A stretch of 64,000 nt of DNA from Solirubrobacteraceae bacterium (GTDB taxonomy: Bacteria > Actinomycetota > Thermoleophilia > Solirubrobacterales > Solirubrobacteraceae): NCBI GenBank assembly GCA_030447505.1, contig JAUJOT010000003.1, positions 62,001 to 126,000 on the forward strand. The letters are read 5' to 3'. Within the stretch, counting starts at the first letter, position 1. Each line of letters opens with the position of its first letter. The position numbers were made by a program, and so were the translations under genes. Positions 44,075 to 52,387 of this stretch are shown here, piece by piece. The notes below the pieces were generated by a model that worked only from the letters and a program-made list of their open reading frames with translations, was not told where the DNA came from and searched no databases.

Positions 44075-44167
44075 ATGACCAGCTTCAAGCGCCGTCTGTA
44101 CAGCCCCGCTCTCATGACCGCGATCACGGTGTTCGCCGCGACGGGGGGTGCCTTCCGCATCAAGTGA
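44075..44167 (+). CDS. Small membrane peptide, 30 aa, unknown
   Basis: Begins MTSFKRRLYSPALM and ends GGAFRIK. A basic N-terminus, one short hydrophobic stretch (about residues 11-26: SPALMTAITVFAATGG) and a basic end suggest a single-span or membrane-associated peptide. Support: a good SD (GGAGG, 5 nt before ATG), a candidate promoter, and placement 43 bp before the HD-GYP gene on the same strand. No known family. It could be a small regulator of the membrane-bound HD-GYP protein or a leader peptide; only conservation can tell. Confidence 0.5.
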   Translation: MTSFKRRLYSPALMTAITVFAATGGAFRIK

Positions 44168-44198
44168 TCCTCGATGCTTCCGGTCGGGTCCGGGTCGC

Positions 44199-44204
44199 TA
44201 ACCT
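44199..44204 (+). promoter_or_regulatory. Candidate -10 element (TAACCT) for the HD-GYP gene
   Basis: Ends 7 nt before the GTG at 44211, so this gene can be transcribed separately from the small peptide gene. Confidence 0.45.
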
Positions 44205-44210
44205 CACGAT

Positions 44211-45611
44211 GTGAAGGACCCGGACCGTTCCGACGTCGGGCATCCGGCGGTTGCCGTGACGGCGGCAGTGCTGCTGTTGCTGTCCTCGCTGCCGGTGCTG
44301 CTGCTCTCCTCGAGCGACGCGCTGTTCAAGCCGCTGACGTTCGTGCTCGCGACGGGCGCGATCGTCAGCGTGCTGTGCGCCTCCGAGTGGGAGGGAACCG
44401 TCGACATATCAGCTGCGTTCGTGTGCTTCATGCTCGCCGCCGCGTTCCTCGGCCCGACCGCCGCGTTCTCGATCGCGATCGTCGCCGAGGCGATGACGTG
44501 GGCGGTCCGCCGCTATCGCCTCGTCGCACTTCCGATCAACCTCGCCGGCACCGCCGTGCCCAGCCTCGTCGCGGCGCTCGCGTTCCAGGAGCTGACAGGC
44601 GGGTTGCGAGAAGGCAGTCTGCGCGACTTCGCGCTGCTGGCGGCGGTCGCAATCGGTTTTCTGATGTTCAACTACGCGCTGCTGAGCACGCTTGCGACGT
44701 TGCTTGACGGCGGGCGTCTGCGTCATGCGCTGCGCCCGCCGCGGGCGCTGCTGCCCTCGCTGGCGATCACCGTTGCGCTGACGGTCTCGATCGCCGCGGT
44801 ATTCGCGGCGATCGGCCTCGCCGCCGGAGTCTTCCTCGTGCTGGTCATCGTCGCCTTCACCTACATGTCGCGGCTCGTCGGCATCGCGCGCCAGCGCACG
44901 GGTCAGTACGCGGCGCTGTCGTGGGGCGTGCTGTCGTCGCTGGTGCGCTCGCTGGATCGCCGCGACCGCCGAACGGCGCGCCACAGCGCAGCGGTCGCCG
45001 CGTTCGCGCGCGACATCGCGCTCGAGTGCGGAATGAGCAAGCGCGACGCGGAGCTCGCGCACACCGCAGGGCTGCTGCACGACATCGGCCGCTTCGCGCT
45101 GCCCGACCGCGTCATGGAGCGCCACGGCACGCTGACCCAGGACGACTGGGAGGCGATCCACCAGCACCCCGAGCTCGGCGCCGACCTGCTGCGCGACCTC
45201 GGCGTCTACGGGCCGGTCGCTCAGATCGTGCACGCACACCACGAGCGCATCGACGGCCGCGGCTATCCCGAGGGGCTGAAGGGCGAGGAGATCCCGAAGA
45301 TCGCGCGGATCGTCGCGGTCGCCGAGGTCTACGACACGCTCACAGCCGAGGACACCTATCGCGACCGGATGACGTCGTTTCAGGCGATCACCGAGCTGCG
45401 CCGTGTCGCCGGGCGCCAGCTCGACGAGCGCTTCGTCGAGGCGCTCGCCGGCCTGCTGGCCGGCCGCGGAATGGAGTACCGCCACGCGGACAGCGCCGAC
45501 TTCGACACGGAGCTCGCGATCGAAGGCCGGATCGCCGACTCAGTCGCGACCGACTCCGCCGCCGGCTCGGGCGGGACGAGCGCGCTCGCGAGCAATCCGT
45601 CGCCTCAGTAG
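44211..45611 (+). CDS. Membrane HD-GYP domain phosphodiesterase (putative c-di-GMP hydrolase)
   Basis: 466 residues. Residues 1-225 hold about seven hydrophobic segments, a membrane sensor domain of the MASE/5TM type. The HD-GYP domain follows: RRTARHSAAVAAFARDIAL, AGLLHDIGRFALPD (HD), then HHERIDGRGYPEGLKGEEIP (the GYP signature) and VAEVYDTLTAEDTYR. All metal ligands appear present, so degradation of c-di-GMP or related dinucleotides is likely. A low-complexity tail of Ser, Ala and Gly ends the protein. GTG 44211 is preceded by TAACCT. Confidence 0.9.
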   Translation: MKDPDRSDVGHPAVAVTAAVLLLLSSLPVLLLSSSDALFKPLTFVLATGAIVSVLCASEWEGTVDISAAFVCFMLAAAFLGPTAAFSIAIVAEAMTWAVRRYRLVALPINLAGTAVPSLVAALAFQELTGGLREGSLRDFALLAAVAIGFLMFNYALLSTLATLLDGGRLRHALRPPRALLPSLAITVALTVSIAAVFAAIGLAAGVFLVLVIVAFTYMSRLVGIARQRTGQYAALSWGVLSSLVRSLDRRDRRTARHSAAVAAFARDIALECGMSKRDAELAHTAGLLHDIGRFALPDRVMERHGTLTQDDWEAIHQHPELGADLLRDLGVYGPVAQIVHAHHERIDGRGYPEGLKGEEIPKIARIVAVAEVYDTLTAEDTYRDRMTSFQAITELRRVAGRQLDERFVEALAGLLAGRGMEYRHADSADFDTELAIEGRIADSVATDSAAGSGGTSALASNPSPQ

Positions 45612-45692
45612 GCGTGCGCGCGCCGCTCGACGACGGCGAGCCTCGACGCGTGTCATGTCGAGCGAACGGCGATCCCAGCGCGCGGCGGACTC

Positions 45693-45698
45693 TACGAT
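45693..45698 (+). promoter_or_regulatory. Candidate -10 element (TACGAT) for the lipoprotein gene
   Basis: Ends 7 nt before GTG 45705. Confidence 0.45.
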
Positions 45699-45704
45699 TC
45701 CGCC

Positions 45705-46178
45705 GTGCACGCAGATGCGATGACCGCCGCCGCGCGCGCGCTTGCCGTGCTCGCGCTGCTGCTCCTCGCGGGTTGCGCGAAGGAAGGCGAGCCGGTCCCG
45801 GCGGCGTGCTTCGCCGAGCCGGCGGCGGTGCTGTCGGCGCTCGGGCAGGCGCCCCGCGCGGTGGCGCTCGCAGACGGGTCGCGCCTGTCGCGCTGCGTCA
45901 GCGCCGCGCGCACCAGCGGTGAGCTGCAATCGCTCGGCCTGACGTTCGTGGGCACCGCCGACGCGCTGCGCGCGGATGCCGGCTCTGACCCCGATGCCGC
46001 GCTGCGGCTGGGCTACCTCGCCGGCGCCGTCAATGGCGGAGCCGCGAAGAGCAGCGGCAGCATCGCCGCGCAGCTCGCGCGGCGCGTCGACCAGGTCGCG
46101 TCGCTCGGGGAGGCCGCGAGCCCGGCCTCGCGGTCGGCGCTCGCACGCGGCCGGCGCGCCGGTCGGAACGACGGATGA
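45705..46178 (+). CDS. Putative lipoprotein of unknown function
   Basis: 157 residues from GTG 45705 (ATG 45720 is an alternative). A signal peptide with hydrophobic core RALAVLALLLLAGC ends in the lipobox LLAGC, so the mature protein is expected to be lipid-anchored at Cys after processing by Lgt and LspA. The remainder has two Cys (AACFAEP, LSRCVSAA) and is Ala-rich and helical; no domain is recognised. Its stop overlaps the ATG of the next gene (ATGA), so it is co-translated with the alpha/beta-hydrolase-like protein. Confidence 0.7.
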   Translation: MHADAMTAAARALAVLALLLLAGCAKEGEPVPAACFAEPAAVLSALGQAPRAVALADGSRLSRCVSAARTSGELQSLGLTFVGTADALRADAGSDPDAALRLGYLAGAVNGGAAKSSGSIAAQLARRVDQVASLGEAASPASRSALARGRRAGRNDG

Positions 46179-47014
46179 AGCTGCGCCTGTACCACCACCG
46201 CGACGGGGCGAGGATCGCCTATCGCGAGGCGGGCGTCGGCCCGAGCCTGTGCCTCGTGCACAGCGCGGCGCTGTCGCACCGCGAGTTCGCTCCCGTCGTC
46301 GAGCACCTCGCAGACCGCTTCCGGCTCGTGCTGCCCGACCTGCCGCTGCACGGCGACTCCGAGGATCGCCCGCGCCATCCCTACACGCAGGCCTGGCTGG
46401 CCGAGGTGATGGCGGCGTTCTGTCGCGAGACGTGCGGACCGCATCCGCTCGTCGGCGGTCATGGCGCAGGAGCGGAGATCCTGTTGCGCGCGTCGGTCAG
46501 CGGGCAGATCGCGCCGTCGCGGCTCGTGCTCATGCCCAACCGCCTGCACCGCGAGCCGATGCGCTCGCGCCTGCCCGTGGCGCTGCGCACGATCGCCCCC
46601 GCGGCGGCGCTGCCGGGACTCGACCGCGCGGCGTCGCGCGTCGTCTGCCTCGCCTATCGGCCCGAGCACGGGATGAAGCTCACGGCGCGGGGCAATCCGG
46701 CGGCGCGCGACCTGGTGCGCCACGCGACGGCCGACGTCGCGGGCAACGCGAACCTCGCGCGCTCGTGGTCACGATGGGTGCGCCGCTGGCCGACGGGCGC
46801 GCAGAGCGACCTGCTCGAGGCCTACAGGCGGATCGCGGCGCGCGTGCTGCTGCTGTGGGCCGACCGCGACCGCTACCACCCGCTGGCCGGCGCCGAGGAG
46901 GCGCTCGACCTACTGCCCGACGCGCAGCTGCGCGTGCTGCCCGGCACGGGCTTCCTGATCGCCTACGACGACCCGGTCGGCGTCGCGCGCGAGCTGACGG
47001 CGTTCTGCCTGTAG
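46175..47014 (+). CDS. Alpha/beta-hydrolase fold protein lacking catalytic Ser and His
   Basis: 279 residues with a clear alpha/beta-hydrolase fold: LCLVHSAALSHREFAPVVEHL, VLPDLPLHGDSEDRP, and the acid strand LLLWADRDRYHPL. The nucleophile elbow reads VGGHGAGAEI where GHSxG is expected; the codon is GGC where AGC would encode Ser. The catalytic His is also missing: the C-terminal loop is PGTGFLIAYDDP where GxGH is usual. Both losses together point to a non-catalytic binding protein rather than a sequencing error. It overlaps the lipoprotein gene by 4 bp and may work with it. Confidence 0.85.
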   Translation: MKLRLYHHRDGARIAYREAGVGPSLCLVHSAALSHREFAPVVEHLADRFRLVLPDLPLHGDSEDRPRHPYTQAWLAEVMAAFCRETCGPHPLVGGHGAGAEILLRASVSGQIAPSRLVLMPNRLHREPMRSRLPVALRTIAPAAALPGLDRAASRVVCLAYRPEHGMKLTARGNPAARDLVRHATADVAGNANLARSWSRWVRRWPTGAQSDLLEAYRRIAARVLLLWADRDRYHPLAGAEEALDLLPDAQLRVLPGTGFLIAYDDPVGVARELTAFCL

Positions 47015-47020
47015 TGGGCG

Positions 47021-47653
47021 CTACGCGGCGCCGACGCGGCCCAGCGGCCAGAAGGTCGCGACGGCGCGGCCGATGATCTGGCTGCGCGGGACCGGGCCCC
47101 AGTAACGGCTGTCGTCGGAGTTGCCGCGGTTGTCGCCCATCAGGAAGTAGTGGCCGGCGGGAATGACGATCGCGTCGAGATCGCAGGCCGGCCCGCCGCC
47201 GCAGGGCGCGGCGAACGGCTCCGGCACGCGCTTGCCGTTGCGGATCACGCGGCCGTCCTGCACGGCGATCCGGTCCCCGGGCATCCCGACGACGCGCTTG
47301 ATGTAGGGCTGGCTTCCCGTGCCCGGCGCCGGGCGCGTGCAGGAGCGCTCGCTCGTCGGGCCACCCTCGTAGGACGGTCCCTCGCCGGCGATCCCGCACT
47401 GGCCGCCGTTGCTCTCGGCGCCGGCGGGCGGCATGAAGACCGTGATGTCGTTGAGCTTCGGGTCGGCGCCGACGCGGTGCGAGAAGCGGTCGACGAGCAC
47501 GCGCTGGCCGACCTCGAGCGTCGGCAGCATCGACGGCGTCGGGATGACGTAGGGCTTGACCGCGTACGCCTGGATCGCGAGCGCGAAGAACAGCGCCGTC
47601 GCGACGATGACGACGAGCTCGCCGAACGAGCGCAGGCTGCGGCTCGTGGTCAT
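47021..47653 (-). CDS. lepB: Signal peptidase I
   Basis: Cleaves Sec/Tat signal peptides at the outer face of the membrane. 210 residues: one N-terminal membrane segment (LVVIVATALFFALAIQAYAV), the catalytic Ser in IPTPSMLPTLEVGQ, the catalytic Lys in YIKRVVGMPGD, and the closing GHYFLMGDNRGNSDDSRYWGPV. Both catalytic residues are intact. A loop of about 45 residues with two Cys (GQCGIAG, RSCTRP) between boxes C and D is a lineage-type insertion. TAGGGT at 47666-47661 ends 8 nt before the ATG. Confidence 0.94.
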   Translation of the reverse strand: MTTSRSLRSFGELVVIVATALFFALAIQAYAVKPYVIPTPSMLPTLEVGQRVLVDRFSHRVGADPKLNDITVFMPPAGAESNGGQCGIAGEGPSYEGGPTSERSCTRPAPGTGSQPYIKRVVGMPGDRIAVQDGRVIRNGKRVPEPFAAPCGGGPACDLDAIVIPAGHYFLMGDNRGNSDDSRYWGPVPRSQIIGRAVATFWPLGRVGAA

Positions 47654-47660
47654 GGCGCAG

Positions 47661-47666
47661 ACCCTA
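47661..47666 (-). promoter_or_regulatory. Candidate -10 element (TAGGGT) for lepB
   Basis: Ends 8 nt before the ATG at 47653. Confidence 0.5.
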
Positions 47667-47694
47667 GCGGCGGCAGCTCAGAGCGACGTAAGAG

Positions 47695-49020
47695 TCAGGC
47701 GGCCGAGCCGCGCGCCATCCTGCGCAGGTCCATCGCCTCGTCGAACGTCGCCTCGTCGACGCCGTGCTCGAGCGCGACGTCGCGCAGCATGCGGCCCGAG
47801 GTCGCGGCCTCCTTGACGATCGCGCCGGCCTCGTCGTAGCCGATGTACGGGTTCAGCGCGGTCGCGGCGGCGAGCGTCGACTCGGCCGAGCGGCGGCAGC
47901 CCTCGAGGTTGGCCTCGATTCCCTCGACGCACTTGTCGGCGAACAGGCGGCTCGCCGTCGAGAGCAGCTGGATCGATCCGAGCAGGTTGCGGGCGATCAG
48001 CGGGATCCGCACGTTGAGCTCGAAGTTGCCCTGCAGACCGCCGACGGTGATCGCCGTGTCGTTGCCGATCACCTGCGCGGCGACCTGGAGGACCACCTCG
48101 GGGATGACCGGATTGACCTTGCCCGGCATGATCGACGAGCCCTTCTGCAGCTCGGGCAGCAAGATCTCGCCGATCCCGGCGCGCGGGCCGGAGCCCATCA
48201 GCGCGAGGTCCTGGGCGATCTTCGTCAGCGAGACGGCGACGACCTTCAGCGCGCCCGACAGCTCGACGAGCGCGTCGCGGTTGGCCTGCGCCTCGAAGGG
48301 GTCCTCGGGCGGTGCGATCTGCAGGCCGCTGGCCTCGCTCAGCCGCGCACGGACGCGCTCGGCGAACTCCGGGTGCGTGTTCAGGCCGTTGCCGACGGCG
48401 GTGCCGCCGAGCGGGATCTGCGCGACCTGCGGCAGCGCGTTGCGCACGCGCCGCGCGCCGAGGCGCAGCTGCGCCCGGTAGCCGGCGAACTCCTGCCCGA
48501 GCGTCACCGGGACGGCGTCCATGAGGTGCGTGCGACCGGACTTCACGACGTCCTCGAACTCCGCCGCCTTGGCGGCGAACGCCGCCTCGAGGTGCTCGAG
48601 CGCGGGCAGCAGCGTGTTCGTCGCCTCGTCGAGCGCGGCGAGGTGGACGGCGCTGGGAAACACGTCGTTCGACGACTGGCCCATGTTCACGTGGTCGTTC
48701 GGATGGGCGCCCTCGCCGGCGAGGTTCGCGATCACCTCGTTGGCGTTCATGTTCGTCGAGGTGCCCGAGCCGGTCTGAAAGACGTCGATCGGAAACTGGT
48801 CGTCGTGCTTGCCGGCGGCGATGTCGTCGGCGGCCTGACCGATGCGCTCGGCGAGCTCGCCGTCGAGCTTGCCGAGGTCGGCGTTCACGCGCGCGGCGGC
48901 GCCCTTGATGGCGGCCAGCCAGCGCACGACGCTGACCGGCACGCGCTCGCCCGAGACGGGGAAGTTCTCGACCGCCTTGGCCGTCTCAGCACCCCACAGC
49001 TGCTGCTCAGCCACGCTCAT
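47695..49020 (-). CDS. fumC: Fumarate hydratase class II
   Basis: Interconverts fumarate and malate in the TCA cycle. 441 residues; the superfamily signature GSSIMPGKVNPVIPE and the substrate-site stretch TGSGTSTNMNANEV followed by HVNMGQSSNDVFPSA are intact. The N-terminus (LWGAETAKAVENFPVSG) is about 20 residues shorter than in most FumC, with no start further upstream in frame. Aspartase is a less likely alternative given LWGAxTxxxxENF. AAGGGCGG lies 4 nt before the ATG. It lies 41 bp from the lepB start, both on the minus strand. Confidence 0.93.
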   Translation of the reverse strand: MSVAEQQLWGAETAKAVENFPVSGERVPVSVVRWLAAIKGAAARVNADLGKLDGELAERIGQAADDIAAGKHDDQFPIDVFQTGSGTSTNMNANEVIANLAGEGAHPNDHVNMGQSSNDVFPSAVHLAALDEATNTLLPALEHLEAAFAAKAAEFEDVVKSGRTHLMDAVPVTLGQEFAGYRAQLRLGARRVRNALPQVAQIPLGGTAVGNGLNTHPEFAERVRARLSEASGLQIAPPEDPFEAQANRDALVELSGALKVVAVSLTKIAQDLALMGSGPRAGIGEILLPELQKGSSIMPGKVNPVIPEVVLQVAAQVIGNDTAITVGGLQGNFELNVRIPLIARNLLGSIQLLSTASRLFADKCVEGIEANLEGCRRSAESTLAAATALNPYIGYDEAGAIVKEAATSGRMLRDVALEHGVDEATFDEAMDLRRMARGSAA

Positions 49021-49140
49021 CTTGCCGCCCTTCGCAGTCGCGCTTCATCGGCCGTCAACGCTATCGACCCGCAGCAGCCGGCGCAGTCGAGCGCGCAGAC
49101 GGCGATTTCGCCGTCGGCTCGCCGCAGGCGGCGAGCTCGC

Positions 49141-51042
49141 TCAGCGCCCGTCGGCGGCGGCCTGCGCCGCGAAGCGCCCGCCGACGACCTCGACGGACGG
49201 CTTGGCGTCGTTGCGGACATCGAACAGGCCCTTCTGGTTCAGCCCGCGGACGAGCTTGATGTCGGGGACCTGGGTCTTGATCGAGCCGCCGTAGAAGGTC
49301 GGCGCGACCGCGAAGTCGCGCAGGTTCCAGACCAGCGCGCCGGCGAGGTTGGGGATCGAGCCGTACGTCGCAAGGTGCAGGTCGAGCAGGTGCGACTGGA
49401 ACGCGTAGCCGCCCGGCCTGGTCGTCGCGTTGCGGCCGTTGGCCTCGGCACCGAACTCCGTCACCGCGATCACCTTGTCGGGGAAGACCGCCCGCAGCTT
49501 CGCCAAGCGCGTGCGGATCATCTTGCGCAGCTCGGATTGCGGCGCGTGCGTCGCCTCGTACCAGCCGATGTAGTTCGTCCAGCCGATCATGTCGATGTTG
49601 TTGTAGATCCGCGAGTTCCTGCGCGGCGGATGCGCGCCCCAGATGTCGAGCGCGACGGGTCGGCTGGGGTCGATCTCGTGAAGCTCCTGCGCCATCGAGT
49701 CGACGTACGGGATCTGGCCCTTCGGATGACCGCCGCCGGCGACCTCGTTGGCGAGGTTCCAGGTGATGATCGACGGGTGCAGCTGGGTCTGGCGGAACGT
49801 CCTGCGCACGCGGTCCTTGGCGATCCTGATTCGCCGCGCGCCGCGCGACGTCCACGCGCCCGGAGCATCCGTCGGGCCGATCCCCTGCCAGATCATGATC
49901 CCGGCGGCGTCGAGCCGCTCGAGCAGGCCGGGATCGAGTGGGTGCTGGCTGCGGGTCGCGTTGGCGCCGATCGTCTTGAGCTGCTCGACGATGCGATCCT
50001 GGTCGGCCGGCTGCAGCCCGTCGCCGCGGCCGAAGACATCCTCGTGGATCGAGGCGCCGCGCAGCCGCAACGGCGCGCCGTTGAGCAGCAGCCGGCTGCC
50101 CTCGGCCCTGACCTCGCGCAGCCCGACGCGGGCGCGGTACGTCGCCTCGCCGGGCACCTCGAGCGCGAGCTCCCAGAGCCTCGGCGACGCCGGTGACCAC
50201 AGGTCGGGATCGTCGACGCGCACCGACGTCTGCAGGACCTCGGTTCCCTCCTTCGCGACGGGCTCGGCCGGGAACTCGAACTCGACCTTCCTGTCGCCGC
50301 GGCTGAGGGTGCCCTTCACCGCAAGCGGGCGCGGCGCGCCGTTGTTGTGGACGTGGACGGCCATGTCGACGAGCGCCGAACCGCCCTGCAGCCGCGTGCG
50401 CAGCGTCGGATACAGCAGCTCGCTGGGGCCGATCCGGCGGATGCTGACCCCCCGGTTGATGCCGCCGAAGTTGAACCACAGGCGGTGCCAGCCGTCGCGC
50501 TTCATGGCGGTCGGCCCGCGATAGTCGGCGCGCACGACGAGCTTGTGGCGCGCTCCGGCCTTCAGGAAGGTCTTCACCTCGAAGGGCAGGTACTCGCCGG
50601 TATGCTTGGCGACGCGCTTGCCGTCGATGAAGACCTGCGCCTTGTGGTTGACGGACTCGAAGCGAATCGCGTAGGTGCCGTCGACGGGGACGTCGATCTT
50701 CGTCCGGTACCACGCGACGGTGCCGCGGAAGACGGCGATCCCGCGGCGGCCGCTGATCTTCGTCGCGTCGGGCACGTAGGGGACGCGCACGAGCTCGCCG
50801 TCGAAGGTGCCCGCCTGGAAGCCCTTGTCCAGGCCGACGTCCTGGCGGTCGCGCCGAAAGCGCCACCGGCCGTCGAGCTGGGCGCGGTCGCCGGGGCCGG
50901 CGTAGATCGTCGGGGGGGCGCCGTGCGGGGCGAGCACGACCGGCGTCGTCGTCGCCTCTGACTCGGCCGAGGAGACCATCACGAGGACGCCGGCGAGCAC
51001 GGCGAGGAGCGCACACACTCCACCGATCACGGCCCGCATCAT
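49141..51042 (-). CDS. Secreted/membrane-anchored glycoside hydrolase family 2 protein (copy 1)
   Basis: 633 residues from ATG 51042. An N-terminal hydrophobic segment (MRAVIGGVCALLAVLAGVLVMV) acts as signal or anchor. Then follow a sugar-binding jelly roll (LDGRWRFRRDRQDVGLDKGF, WYRTKIDVPV), an Ig-like domain (DPDLWSPASPRLWEL) and the TIM barrel with RGASIHEDVFGRG. The acid/base Glu is in ITWNLANEVAGG and the nucleophile Glu in IAVTEFGAEANG. Beta-glucuronidase- or beta-galactosidase-like activity is expected. Longer starts (GTG 51054) are possible. Distantly similar to the GH2 at 56872. Confidence 0.88.
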   Translation of the reverse strand: MMRAVIGGVCALLAVLAGVLVMVSSAESEATTTPVVLAPHGAPPTIYAGPGDRAQLDGRWRFRRDRQDVGLDKGFQAGTFDGELVRVPYVPDATKISGRRGIAVFRGTVAWYRTKIDVPVDGTYAIRFESVNHKAQVFIDGKRVAKHTGEYLPFEVKTFLKAGARHKLVVRADYRGPTAMKRDGWHRLWFNFGGINRGVSIRRIGPSELLYPTLRTRLQGGSALVDMAVHVHNNGAPRPLAVKGTLSRGDRKVEFEFPAEPVAKEGTEVLQTSVRVDDPDLWSPASPRLWELALEVPGEATYRARVGLREVRAEGSRLLLNGAPLRLRGASIHEDVFGRGDGLQPADQDRIVEQLKTIGANATRSQHPLDPGLLERLDAAGIMIWQGIGPTDAPGAWTSRGARRIRIAKDRVRRTFRQTQLHPSIITWNLANEVAGGGHPKGQIPYVDSMAQELHEIDPSRPVALDIWGAHPPRRNSRIYNNIDMIGWTNYIGWYEATHAPQSELRKMIRTRLAKLRAVFPDKVIAVTEFGAEANGRNATTRPGGYAFQSHLLDLHLATYGSIPNLAGALVWNLRDFAVAPTFYGGSIKTQVPDIKLVRGLNQKGLFDVRNDAKPSVEVVGGRFAAQAAADGR

Positions 51043-51228
51043 CAGCCTCGCCACCTGCTCCCGTTCATCGTGTCTCCTCGAGCTCCCTGCGGCCGCATCG
51101 CACGCCACGTAGCGCGGCGCGCGCGGACAACCTGCCACTCCCCCAAACCAGGTGGCGGGCAGAATGTAGCGTTCCCGACCGCGTCACACCCCACCCGAAC
51201 GGCGGTGATCGACGCACGAGCGCTTCAA

Positions 51229-51807
51229 ATGGGCCGCGAATACGACACCATCGACGAGCATCTTGCCGGCTGGATCGCGCGCCAGCCGCTGTTCTTCGTG
51301 GGCAGCGCGCCGCTGGCCGAGGACGGCCACGTCAACATCTCGCCGAAGGGCCCGATCGGGTCGCTGCGCGTGCTGGGGCCGACGACGGTCGCGTACCTCG
51401 ACATCTACGGCAGCGGAGCGGAGACGATCGCGCACATCCGCGAGAACGGGCGAATCGTCGTGATGTTGTGCGCCTTCTCCGGGCCGCCGCGGATCGTGCG
51501 GCTGCACGGGCGCGGGGAGCTGCTGCGACCGGGCGATGACGGCTTCGAGGCGCTGCTCGCAGAGGCGGCGTTCGAGGACCCGGCGATTGCCGAGGCGCGG
51601 CGCGCGATCGTGCGCGTCGACGTGTCGCGGATCGCCGACTCGTGCGGCTACGGCGTGCCGCTGATGGCCTACGAGGGCGAGCGGCCGCACAGCACGCTGT
51701 CGGCGCAGAAGCGCCTGCGCACGCAGGGGCGCGACGGCTACGCGAAGTTCGTCGCCGAGCGCAACGCGAGCAGCGTCGACGGGCTGCCGGCGATCGACGC
51801 TTCGTAG
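51229..51807 (+). CDS. Pyridoxamine 5'-phosphate oxidase family (flavin/F420-binding) protein
   Basis: 192 residues. Split-barrel fold: RQPLFFVGSAPLAEDGHVNI at the start, SPKGPIGSLRVL, VAYLDIYGSGAETIAHIREN and IVVMLCAFSGPPRIVRLHGR. This is the subgroup with PPOX-like barrels of unknown substrate found in fungi and actinomycetes, not the PdxH enzyme. The ATG at 51229 is preferred; the longer frame contains many unlikely residues. About 190 bp separate it from the divergent GH2 gene; that gap shows only an imperfect hairpin near 51130-51165. Confidence 0.82.
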   Translation: MGREYDTIDEHLAGWIARQPLFFVGSAPLAEDGHVNISPKGPIGSLRVLGPTTVAYLDIYGSGAETIAHIRENGRIVVMLCAFSGPPRIVRLHGRGELLRPGDDGFEALLAEAAFEDPAIAEARRAIVRVDVSRIADSCGYGVPLMAYEGERPHSTLSAQKRLRTQGRDGYAKFVAERNASSVDGLPAIDAS

Positions 51808-51811
51808 GTGG

Positions 51812-52321
51812 TCAGCGCAGCCGCAGGCGATCGCCGGGCTGCAGCGACTTCGGCTTGAGCTTCGGGTTGAGCCGCCGCAGCCGCGTGATCGACTTGCCCG
51901 TCTTCGCCGCGATCGAGCCGAACGAGTCGCCCGTGCGCACGGTCGCGTACTTCGGCCCGAGCGGCTTGGGCTTGGGCTTGGGGACGTTCTTGCGCAGCTT
52001 CAGGCGCTGGCCCGGCTGGATCGCCGACGGGTCGACGTCGGGGTTGAACGTCTCGAGCTCGTCGACGGTCAGCCCGGTCTTCTGCGCGATGCGGACGTAC
52101 GTGTCGCCGCGCCGCACCTTCCAGTAGACCGGCAGGTCGCGCCGCTCCGCGCGCTGTTCGCTCGCCGCGCTCGCGGCCTCGTCGTCCGCGCCGGAGCTGA
52201 CGGCGACGACGACGATCGCGAGGAAGAGCAGTGCGAGGCCACCGAAGATCAGGTACGCGCGCAAGCGACGGTCGTCGTCGACGCCGCTGCTCCCGGCAGG
52301 TGCTCCGGCTGGCCCTGACAT
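51812..52321 (-). CDS. Membrane-anchored protein with two LysM domains
   Basis: 169 residues. One membrane segment (AYLIFGGLALLFLAIVVVAV), then a linker and two LysM repeats: WKVRRGDTYVRIAQKTGLTV to IQPGQRLKL, and ATVRTGDSFGSIAAKTGKSI to LQPGDRLRL. LysM binds peptidoglycan, so the protein likely sits outside the membrane attached to the wall. A proline/lysine spacer (PKPKPKPLG) joins the repeats. Convergent with the PPOX gene (4 bp apart) and followed upstream by the aldehyde dehydrogenase gene. Confidence 0.88.
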   Translation of the reverse strand: MSGPAGAPAGSSGVDDDRRLRAYLIFGGLALLFLAIVVVAVSSGADDEAASAASEQRAERRDLPVYWKVRRGDTYVRIAQKTGLTVDELETFNPDVDPSAIQPGQRLKLRKNVPKPKPKPLGPKYATVRTGDSFGSIAAKTGKSITRLRRLNPKLKPKSLQPGDRLRLR

Positions 52322-52387
52322 GTTCGTCCGTTGCGGCGCGTTTTCCCCGCTCGCAGCGCATCTAACTGTGCAAGTGTTTAGTTCGTG

